This document shows, one piece after another, positions 7,568 through 12,844 of a stretch of DNA of 12,844 nt; the first letter of the stretch is position 1; each line of letters begins with the position of its first letter. The notes below the pieces were generated by a model. It was not told the origin of the DNA. It did not search any database and worked only from the letters and a program-made list of their open reading frames with translations. A program made the translations under genes and the position numbers. This DNA is from a bacterium (lineage in GTDB: Bacteria; Planctomycetota; UBA11346): NCBI GenBank assembly GCA_020049615.1, contig JAIFKN010000182.1:1-12844 (forward strand), in the 5' to 3' direction.

Positions 7568-7582
7568 CCCGGCATCGCCGGG
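7568..7582. terminator. Hairpin between convergent hydrolase and kinase genes
   Basis: A 6-bp perfect stem (CCCGGC/GCCGGG) with an ATC loop lies in the 91-base spacer 7521-7611, between the 3' ends of two convergent genes. It could act as a bidirectional terminator. There is no T-tract on either side, so this rests on position and symmetry only. Confidence 0.35.
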
Positions 7583-7611
7583 CGCATCGTCCTCCGCCTG
7601 CGCTGAGCCGC

Positions 7612-9558
7612 TTACGGCGCGGAAACGGCTCCCGGTCCCTTCGGCCAGATGCCCAGGCCCACCAGCACCGCGCCCTTGGGCAGGTCGAGCTGGACCAGCG
7701 CCGGCGAGCCATCGCGCAGTCCGGGCAGGCCGTGGCGCAATTCGCTGGTGCCGACCCACGAACGGATCGCGGTCGGGGTGACGTGCAGGGCCACCTGGAC
7801 CCGCGTGCTGCGCGGGACCTCGCGGCGGATGGTCTGCACCGGACGGAGGTCCTCGCGCAGCGACAGCGCCAGCATGTGCGCCTGGTCGACGGTCCAGGCG
7901 GCGACATGCCTCGGATCCTCGGCCTCGCGCACCTCGAGCCGGAAGCGGTCGGCGGCGCCCGGCGGCAGGTCGACGCGGCAGAGCACGTAGCAGCTGCCCT
8001 GGCCGTACGGGCCGATGGTCAGGGTCTGCCAGTCGTGCATCAGCAGGCCATCGGTGCCCTGGGCGTACCAGGCCGGGTTCTCGACCCGTGCCGCCACCTG
8101 CAGGTCCGACTTGGCCTGATCGAAGGGCAGGGCGTCGGGCCAGGGGGCGGCTCCGCCGAACCAGGCTTCGAGCCGCGAGGATTCGAGCAGCCCACGCCCG
8201 ATCTTGTCGACGCGCTGCTGCAGATCGGTGTAGCGGTCGCCGCGCTGGAAGCCGAGGTCGCGGCGCAATTCATCGAAGGTCCGGCGTTCGTCCCGGCCGA
8301 GCTGGCGGGCCTTGCGGCTGCGGATGTCGTCGAGGCTGCGTTCGATGCGATCCAGCGAGATGGTCCACGCGTTGCGCTGCTGGTCGAACAGCTGCGGCAC
8401 GTACAGCCAGGCGAGGATGCCGGCACCGATCAGCATCGCCGCGACCGACGCCCACACCGCCTTGGGGAAGGCGCGCAGGCAGAAACGGATCCAGCCCTTG
8501 ACCCGCACCCGGCCCCAGAAGGTGATCCATTCGCCGCGGGTGAAGCGGTCCAGGTCGGCGACGAACTCGGCCATCGACTGGTAGCGCTCCTCCATGCGGT
8601 GCGCCATCGCCTTCAGCGCGATGCGCTCGAGCCCCACCGGGTAGTCGGGCATGTGCTCGCGGGGCCACTTCGGCTCGGAGCGCTCCGAGCGGATGGCGGC
8701 CAGGCAGCTCTCGCGGTCCTGCTTGTGCGAGTAGGGCAGCTGGCCCTGCGTCGTCATCTCGTACAGCACCACGCCGAGCGAGTAGATGTCGCTGCGGTGG
8801 TCGACGCGCTTCGCGTCGGTGGCCTGCTCGGGACTCATGTAGTCGAGCGTGCCGATGATCTGGCCGGTGCGGGTCAGGCCTTCGGAATGCTCGGAGTCCT
8901 TGGCGATGCCGAAATCGGTGAGCAGCGGATGCTCGACCGTGCCGAGGATGTTCTCCGGCTTGAGGTCGCGGTGGACCACGCCCTTGGCGTGGGCATGGTC
9001 GAGGGCGTTGGCGATGCAGCGCACGATGTGCACCGCCTGCGGGACATTGAGGCGGTCGTGGCGGTATTCGCGCGTCGCCAGATCCATGACCATGTAGGCG
9101 GTGTTGCGGTGGCGTCCGCCATCGAGTTCGAGCCGGCTGCCGATGCCGCCGTCGTCGAGACCGCTGTGCACCGCGTGCACGGTGACGATGTAGGGGTGGT
9201 CGCCGAGGCGCTGCGCAACCTCGGCCTCCTGCAGGAAGCGGCGGTGGCCGCTGGTGCCGACGCGGGCGTTGCACACCTTGATCGCGAACTGGGCGTCGGG
9301 CGGGACATGCGTGCCGAGGTAATGCGTGGCGATGCGGGCCTGCTGGTCGCGCGGCAGGCTCTCGACCTCGCGCCGCACCAGGTCGCGCTGCGCCCCGGCC
9401 AGCTTCACCGTCAGCAGGTGGGCGTAGTCGTACTCGGCGGCGTAGACCTCGCCCATGCCGCCCTTGCCCAGGCCGCGGACCAGGCGCCACATGCCCATGG
9501 TCTCGCCGACCAGGGGGTACTCGTTGTCCGTGTCCTTGCTCTTGCCCGGTTCTGCCAT
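7612..9558 (-). CDS. Transmembrane PknB-type Ser/Thr protein kinase with extracytoplasmic domain
   Basis: A 648-residue Hanks-type kinase. The cytoplasmic catalytic part (about 24-342) shows the glycine loop GLGKGGMGEVY (29-39), AIKV with K94, an αC-type glutamate E111, HRDLKPEN with D198, DFG with D215 and GTLDYMSPEQ. All core residues are present, so it should be active. Unusually, about 55 residues lie between the glycine loop and K94 instead of about 15; this insert contains TVKL (K52) and VRREVESL. One transmembrane helix (368-387) follows, then about 260 exported residues. These comprise a charged helical region (RIERSLDDIRSRKARQLGRDERRTF) and a β-rich C-terminal region of unidentified family. 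Membrane kinases of this plan are abundant in Planctomycetota; the ligand and targets are unknown. The ATG at 9558 has no clear ribosome-binding site. It is divergent from the downstream operon. Confidence 0.93.
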   Translation of the reverse strand: MAEPGKSKDTDNEYPLVGETMGMWRLVRGLGKGGMGEVYAAEYDYAHLLTVKLAGAQRDLVRREVESLPRDQQARIATHYLGTHVPPDAQFAIKVCNARVGTSGHRRFLQEAEVAQRLGDHPYIVTVHAVHSGLDDGGIGSRLELDGGRHRNTAYMVMDLATREYRHDRLNVPQAVHIVRCIANALDHAHAKGVVHRDLKPENILGTVEHPLLTDFGIAKDSEHSEGLTRTGQIIGTLDYMSPEQATDAKRVDHRSDIYSLGVVLYEMTTQGQLPYSHKQDRESCLAAIRSERSEPKWPREHMPDYPVGLERIALKAMAHRMEERYQSMAEFVADLDRFTRGEWITFWGRVRVKGWIRFCLRAFPKAVWASVAAMLIGAGILAWLYVPQLFDQQRNAWTISLDRIERSLDDIRSRKARQLGRDERRTFDELRRDLGFQRGDRYTDLQQRVDKIGRGLLESSRLEAWFGGAAPWPDALPFDQAKSDLQVAARVENPAWYAQGTDGLLMHDWQTLTIGPYGQGSCYVLCRVDLPPGAADRFRLEVREAEDPRHVAAWTVDQAHMLALSLREDLRPVQTIRREVPRSTRVQVALHVTPTAIRSWVGTSELRHGLPGLRDGSPALVQLDLPKGAVLVGLGIWPKGPGAVSAP

Positions 9559-9704
9559 CGTAGCCGGCCGTTATTCATCACCCTGCGGGCCGCGCAACGG
9601 GATCGCGCCGCCAACCGTGCCGGCCCCGGCCGGCCCGGGCCGGCGGAAACCCCTTGGCGCTTCTGGCCGCGGATGCAGGATGCCGGGCTCGGAAGGATCC
9701 CTAC
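9559..9704. other. Divergent intergenic region, kinase / CT398-like operon
   Basis: A gene-free stretch of 146 bases between two divergent starts, so it should hold promoters for both. The only AT-rich patch is near 9571-9581, just upstream of the kinase, and no convincing -35/-10 pair is visible. An inverted repeat (GCCGGCCC at 9619-9626, GGGCCGGC at 9637-9644) is present, but it sits in a low-complexity GGCC run and may be accidental. Confidence 0.5.
9691..9697 (+). promoter_or_regulatory. Ribosome-binding site that selects ATG 9705
   Basis: GGAAGGA lies seven to eight bases before the ATG at 9705. It decides in favour of this start over an in-frame ATG at 9654, which would add 17 residues (MALLAADAGC...) unlike the family N-terminus. 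Confidence 0.75.
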
Positions 9705-10403
9705 ATGGCTGAGTCCGTGACCGCACTGCTCGAATTGTGGTCGATCGACCAGCGCCGACGCAAGCTCTCCTTGGTGCGCGACAGCGCGACCGGGGCCGCG
9801 TCCAAGGTCGAGACCTCCTGGAAGGCCGCCGAGGCCGCCGCCACCGCGGCCAAGGCCGAGGTCGACCGCCTCGACGCCTTGATCCGCCAGTACACCGCCG
9901 ACGTCGAACGCTGCGACAAGACGATCGCCGGCCTGGCGCAGAAGAAGCTCGGTGCCAAGAGCAACAAGGAGTACATGGAGATCCATAACGGGATCGAGCA
10001 GGCCCGAGCGGAGAAGACCCAGCGCGAGCAGTCGGTGACGGAGCAGACCGCCCGCCAGGCCGACCTTGCGAGCAAAGCCCAGACCGCCGCCGACAAGGCT
10101 GCTACCGCCAAGGCCGAATACGAGGCCGCCGTGGGCAAGGTCGGCGCCGCTGGCGGGCCGACCGCCGACGAGCAGGAGCTCGAGAACCAGGCAGCCGCGG
10201 TCAAGGCGCGCATCGACCCCGAATTCCTCCAGGTCTACGAACGCCTGATCAAGAGCGGCCACAAGATGCCGCTGATGCGCGTCGACCCCAAGACGCGCAC
10301 CACCCCGGTCGGCGCCATCCTCTCGCACAACCAGGTCGAGCAGATCCGCCAGGGCAAGCTGGTGATCGATCGCGGCAGCAACGCGATCCTCTACCTCGGT
10401 TAG
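9705..10403 (+). CDS. CT398-like coiled-coil protein with degenerate zinc-ribbon
   Basis: A 232-residue protein of the bacterial CT398-like family: a long helical hairpin followed by a C-terminal zinc-ribbon region. Residues about 5-150 are Ala-, Lys- and Glu-rich with heptad character (MAESVTALLELWSID, then AAEAAATAAKAEVDRLDALI), including the family-like turn LGAKSNKEYMEIHNGIEQAR. The C-terminal end (NQVEQIRQGKLVIDRGSNAILYLG) aligns by eye with the usual ribbon end (a CxxCGRILY-type motif), but all four expected cysteines are gone. D222 and S225 sit where the second pair should be. The only cysteine is in VERCDK. The family's role is unsettled; a chaperone or envelope/secretion-related scaffold has been suggested for relatives. 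There is no signal peptide. It opens an operon; coaC starts 3 bases after its stop. Family assignment is fairly good, function unknown. Confidence 0.8.
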   Translation: MAESVTALLELWSIDQRRRKLSLVRDSATGAASKVETSWKAAEAAATAAKAEVDRLDALIRQYTADVERCDKTIAGLAQKKLGAKSNKEYMEIHNGIEQARAEKTQREQSVTEQTARQADLASKAQTAADKAATAKAEYEAAVGKVGAAGGPTADEQELENQAAAVKARIDPEFLQVYERLIKSGHKMPLMRVDPKTRTTPVGAILSHNQVEQIRQGKLVIDRGSNAILYLG

Positions 10404-10406
10404 ACC

Positions 10407-10922
10407 ATGCGCCTGATCCTCGGGATCGGCGGCGGGATTGCGGCCTACAAGACGCCCGACCTGGTGCGCCGCCTGCGCGAACGCGGCCACGAGGTGCGCT
10501 GCGTCCTCACCGCCAATGCCGGCCGCCTGGTCGCCAAGGATGCGCTGGCCACGGTCAGCGGCTCGGCGGTGCGCGATTCGCTCTGGCACGATGGCGGCAT
10601 CGAGCACATCGACCTGCCGCGCTGGGCTGATGGCCTGCTCGTCGCACCAGCCACCGCCGACCTGCTCGGCAAGTTCGCCCATGGCATCGCTGACGACCTG
10701 CTGACCACGCTGTTCCTGGCCCTGGAGCCGCAGAAGCCGGTGTGGCTGTGCCCGGCTATGAACACGGTGATGTGGGAGAAGCAGCAGGTGCAGGGCAATC
10801 TGAAGCTCCTGATCGAGCGCGGCGCCCGCACCATCGGTCCGGTCGGTGGCAACCTCGCCTGCGGCGAGAGCGGCATGGGCGCGATGAGCGACCCGACGGC
10901 GATCGCCTCCGCCATCGCATGA
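10407..10922 (+). CDS. coaC: Phosphopantothenoylcysteine decarboxylase, stand-alone CoaC
   Basis: A flavoprotein of the HFCD family that decarboxylates 4'-phosphopantothenoylcysteine to 4'-phosphopantetheine in coenzyme A biosynthesis. The 171 residues show the FMN-binding start ILGIGGGIAAYK, catalytic H67 in EHIDL, APATADLLGKFAHGIADDLL, the substrate-binding PAMN (116-119) and C152 in the flexible flap GNLACGESGMG. In most bacteria this domain is the N-terminal half of bifunctional CoaBC, about 400 residues. Here the protein stops after the decarboxylase and the next frame is a different gene, so the CoaB ligase must be encoded elsewhere. The ATG lies 3 bases after the CT398-like stop, and the TGA overlaps the waaA start by four bases (ATGA), indicating translational coupling. 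Confidence 0.93.
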   Translation: MRLILGIGGGIAAYKTPDLVRRLRERGHEVRCVLTANAGRLVAKDALATVSGSAVRDSLWHDGGIEHIDLPRWADGLLVAPATADLLGKFAHGIADDLLTTLFLALEPQKPVWLCPAMNTVMWEKQQVQGNLKLLIERGARTIGPVGGNLACGESGMGAMSDPTAIASAIA

Positions 10923-12220
10923 GCGACCGGTCGGCGACCGCCCGGTTCTGGTTCCGCGCCCTCGGCGCCCTGGTTGTCCTGCTCGCCCCCCTCATCCTGC
11001 TGGCCATCGCACACCGCCTGTGGATCCGCCGCAAGGCGCTGGTCGGCCTGCGCGCCAAGCTGAGTGGGCGCGGGCCGGCCCTGCCGCGCGACGCGACCCT
11101 GGTGCACGGCGTGTCGCTGGGCGAAGTCATGCTGATGAAGCCGTTGCTGCCGCGGCTCGGCCCCGGCCCGTTCGTGCTGACCACCAGCACCGAGACCGGC
11201 AGCGAGGGTCTGGCCAAGGCCTTCCCCGACGGCCATCGCGCCCACTGGCCGTTCGACCTGCCCTGGGCGATCAGCGCCTTCCTCCGCCACGCCCGCCCGT
11301 CACGCGTCATCCTGCTCGAGGCCGAACTGTGGCCGCTCGCCCTGCTCGCCTGCCGCGCCGAAGGCATCCCGGTGACGGTGCTGAACGCGCGCATGACTGC
11401 GCGCAGCCACGCCCGCTGGCGCCTGCTGCGGCCGCTCGCCCGGCGGCTGGTCGGTTCGCTCGCCCTTGCCATCGCCCAGGAGCCGGCCTACGCCGCCCGC
11501 CTCGCCGACCTCGGCCTGCCGCGAGCCAGGGTCGCAGTCAGCGGCTCGCTCAAGGCCGACATGGTGCGCCCGGCGAACGCCGCGGCGGCCGCCACCGAGG
11601 CGCAGCGCATCGCCCTGCCCGACGGCCCCCTGCTGCTGCTCGCCTCGACCAGCGAGCCGGAGGAGCGCGCGCCGCTCGCCTCGTGGCTGCGCTGGGGCAA
11701 GGCCGCCGGTTGGCGCTGCATCATCGTTCCACGCCATCCCGAGCGCGGCGAAGCGCTGCTCGGACTATGCCGGGAACTGGGCACCCCCGCCCGGCGCACC
11801 GGTTCATCGACCCCGGACCCCGGACCCCGGACCCCGGACCAGGTGATCATCGTCGACGAGATCGGACGCCTCGCCCCCCTCTACGGCCTATGCGCCGAGC
11901 GCAGTGGTATCGCTGTGGTCGGCGGCTCGCTCGGTTCGGGCCGAGGCGGGCAGAACATGCTGGAGGCGGCCGCCGCCGGCTGCTGCACCGTGGTCGGCTG
12001 GGATACCAAGGCGCAGCCCGACCCGATGCGGCTGCTGCGCGGAGCCTCGGCGGTGACCGAACTGACCCCGGACGCAATCGACCCCGTCCTGGCGTCTCTC
12101 GCTGGCGATCCGGCGCGGCGCGCCACCTTCGGCGCCGCGGCCCGGACGGCCTGGCTCTCGGGCCGCGGCGCGCTTGATCGCACGCTCCGCCTGCTGAACC
12201 GCCAACGGACCATCACATGA
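10919..12220 (+). CDS. waaA: 3-deoxy-D-manno-octulosonic acid (KDO) transferase
   Basis: Transfers KDO from CMP-KDO to lipid A precursor, building the LPS inner core at the inner membrane. The 433 residues are normal length for WaaA/KdtA (GT30, GT-B fold). Residues about 12-32 form an N-terminal membrane anchor. Family landmarks are HGVSLGEV with E69 (equivalent to the catalytic-base position), TTSTETGSEG, LLEAELWPLALL, LNARMTARS, VSGSLKADM, ASTSEPEE, VPRHPERG and VVGGSLGSGRGGQN. The family's GGHN is GGQN here (Q345), and the Phe-Asn segment after it is not recognisable, so this is a divergent member. A heptanucleotide repeat lies in a loop (11810-11837). The ATG at 10919 overlaps the coaC stop and the 3' end overlaps the next gene by four bases. 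It implies an outer membrane with KDO-containing LPS. Confidence 0.9.
   Translation: MSDRSATARFWFRALGALVVLLAPLILLAIAHRLWIRRKALVGLRAKLSGRGPALPRDATLVHGVSLGEVMLMKPLLPRLGPGPFVLTTSTETGSEGLAKAFPDGHRAHWPFDLPWAISAFLRHARPSRVILLEAELWPLALLACRAEGIPVTVLNARMTARSHARWRLLRPLARRLVGSLALAIAQEPAYAARLADLGLPRARVAVSGSLKADMVRPANAAAAATEAQRIALPDGPLLLLASTSEPEERAPLASWLRWGKAAGWRCIIVPRHPERGEALLGLCRELGTPARRTGSSTPDPGPRTPDQVIIVDEIGRLAPLYGLCAERSGIAVVGGSLGSGRGGQNMLEAAAAGCCTVVGWDTKAQPDPMRLLRGASAVTELTPDAIDPVLASLAGDPARRATFGAAARTAWLSGRGALDRTLRLLNRQRTIT
11810..11837 (+). repeat. Tandem heptanucleotide repeat inside waaA
   Basis: Four perfect copies of ACCCCGG, plus a partial ACC, encode a Pro/Asp/Gly/Arg-rich loop (TPDPGPRTPD) just before the strand VIIVDEIG. 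Because the unit is 7 bases, gain or loss of a single copy would shift the reading frame. Confidence 0.85.
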
Positions 12221-12528
12221 CCATCACCCTCGAACACGTCCTCGCCGCCATGGTCGCCGTGCCATGCATCGTCGCCCTGGCCAAGGCCACCGACAACAGC
12301 GTCCGCGTCATGGCCGCCCTCTGCCTGCTCTGCGCCGTCGGCGCCGTCGTCGCCCCGGTGTTCTCCACCCAGGGCATGCGCATCGACATCGGCAAGATCG
12401 GCTGGGTCAGCTGCGGTATCGTCTCGATCATCGCCGGCGTACGCATCGCCGACGGCGTCCTGACCACCCTGATCATCAGCGGCGGTGTGCTTGGTGCCCT
12501 GCTCAATCTCGGCGTGATCGCCCGCTAG
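12217..12528 (+). CDS. Small multi-pass membrane protein, unknown
   Basis: A 103-residue, very hydrophobic protein I do not recognise. Probable transmembrane segments are at about 5-22, 31-49, 61-75 and 79-101. Between the second and third is a short polar loop (STQGMRIDIGK). Gly-rich helices (ISGGVLGALL) suggest tight packing. There are no catalytic motifs. The ATG overlaps the waaA stop by four bases (ATGA), so it is probably translated with waaA as the last gene of the operon. A role in LPS or envelope biology is guilt by association only. Confidence 0.72.
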   Translation: MTITLEHVLAAMVAVPCIVALAKATDNSVRVMAALCLLCAVGAVVAPVFSTQGMRIDIGKIGWVSCGIVSIIAGVRIADGVLTTLIISGGVLGALLNLGVIAR

Positions 12529-12555
12529 TTGACCGCAGTTCCCGCTCTCTATCGT
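12529..12555 (+). promoter_or_regulatory. Possible metK promoter
   Basis: TTGACC at 12529-12534 resembles a -35 box and TATCGT at 12550-12555 resembles a -10 box. The spacing is 15 bases, shorter than the usual 17, so the match is tentative. It sits directly after the preceding stop codon in a locally AT-richer spacer. Confidence 0.35.
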
Positions 12556-12575
12556 TCCATCACCATACAACGATA
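12550..12575. promoter_or_regulatory. Dyad-symmetric element upstream of metK
   Basis: A perfect inverted repeat, TATCGTT at 12550-12556 and AACGATA at 12569-12575, with a 12-base spacer. It overlaps the possible -10 box and ends 13 bases before the metK start codon. It could be an operator for a dimeric regulator or a 5'-leader hairpin. It is too short for any SAM riboswitch class I know. Confidence 0.5.
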
Positions 12576-12588
12576 TCACGGAGGCTTC

Positions 12589-12844
12589 ATGTCGCGTTCG
12601 CTCTTCACCTCGGAATCCGTCTCGATGGGCCACCCCGACAAGGTCGCCGATCAGATCTCGGATGCCGTGCTCGACGCCTTCCTCGCCCAGGACCCGCGTT
12701 CGCGCGTCGCCTGCGAGACCCTGTGCACGACCGGCCAGGTCGTGGTCGCCGGCGAGGTGACGACCAAGGGCTTCGTCGACATCCAGCAGGTGGTGCGCAA
12801 GACGATCAAGGAGATCGGCTACGACGTGCCCGGCATCGGCTTCG
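12589..12844 (+). CDS. metK: S-adenosylmethionine synthetase, N-terminal part (cut by window edge)
   Basis: Makes S-adenosylmethionine from methionine and ATP in the cytoplasm. Only the first 85 residues are present. They contain the diagnostic opening [20 protein letters not shown] with the ATP-contacting GHPDK. The glutamate usual in SEGHPDK is replaced by methionine. [18 protein letters not shown] then follows, as in the family. The ATG at 12589 has a strong GGAGG at 12580-12584, four bases upstream, which fixes the start. A 60-base spacer with a possible promoter and a dyad separates it from the upstream operon, so it is probably transcribed independently. The 3' end lies outside the window. 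Confidence 0.95.
   Translation, partial: MSRSLFTSESVSMGHPDKVADQISDAVLDAFLAQDPRSRVACETLCTTGQVVVAGEVTTKGFVDIQQVVRKTIKEIGYDVPGIGF

Noticed and set aside
9559..9600. TTGCGC / TAACGG as a kinase promoter on the minus strand
   Set aside because: The -10 match is poor and the 18-base spacing is uninformative in such a short search space.
9619..9644. GCCGGCCC/GGGCCGGC inverted repeat before the CT398-like gene
   Set aside because: It lies in a low-complexity CCGG/GGCC run where chance symmetry is expected, so it is noted only within the spacer entry.
7303..9720. Very long plus-strand open frame (805 codons) opposite the kinase
   Set aside because: It covers a clear Ser/Thr kinase in antisense and shows no domain of its own. 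It arises from GC bias at codon positions.
10742..10918. Upstream extension of the waaA frame into coaC
   Set aside because: It would overlap most of the conserved CoaC C-terminus. The ATGA junction at 10919-10922 gives the normal WaaA membrane anchor at the N-terminus.
12529..12588. SAM riboswitch upstream of metK
   Set aside because: The leader is at most about 60 bases with one 7-bp stem and no conserved SAM-I, SAM-II or SAM-IV core that I can see.

Overview
This is a GC-rich chromosomal window of mostly core metabolic and envelope genes, with no mobile element, rRNA, tRNA or CRISPR array that I can see. The gene content suggests a Gram-negative bacterium of the PVC group, probably Planctomycetota. 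The evidence is a KDO transferase (outer membrane LPS), a membrane-anchored Ser/Thr kinase, a PVC-style secreted cellulase-like hydrolase, a coiled-coil CT398-like protein and a MetK with an SMGHPDK signature. The phylum call is inference at moderate-to-low confidence.

Layout. (1) 55-1707 (+): glucose-6-phosphate isomerase, unusually close to the plant cytosolic type. (2) 1708-1904: a gene-free spacer holding a run of perfect small hairpins between convergent genes. (3) 1905-4585 (-): a compact four-gene operon. In transcription order it holds a cytidylate kinase with an extra C-terminal cupin-like domain, a Tubby/LURP-one/scramblase-like protein, a lipoprotein starting at TTG, and a small membrane zinc-ribbon protein. 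(4) 4586-4692: a divergent spacer centred on an 11-bp-arm palindrome. (5) 4693-7520 (+): hisH, then a secreted clan GH-A-like hydrolase. (6) 7612-9558 (-): a PknB-type Ser/Thr kinase with an insertion in its N-lobe and a large exported C-terminal region. (7) 9705-12528 (+): a tightly packed operon of a CT398-like coiled-coil protein without zinc ligands, stand-alone CoaC, a divergent WaaA and a small multi-pass membrane protein. (8) 12529-12588: a promoter-like spacer with a dyad, then the start of metK, cut by the window edge.

How the genes relate. Pgi, Cmk, HisH, CoaC and MetK serve central carbon, pyrimidine, histidine, coenzyme A and SAM metabolism. WaaA, the lipoprotein, the scramblase-like protein and the small membrane proteins point to the envelope. 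The least explained part is the minus-strand operon, where CTP-supplying Cmk, carrying a possible ligand-sensing domain, is coupled to three envelope-type proteins of unknown role. I see no defence or secondary-metabolism system. The novelty lies in domain architecture (Cmk fusion, kinase insertion, cysteine-less CT398 protein, WaaA variant) and in the intergenic structures.
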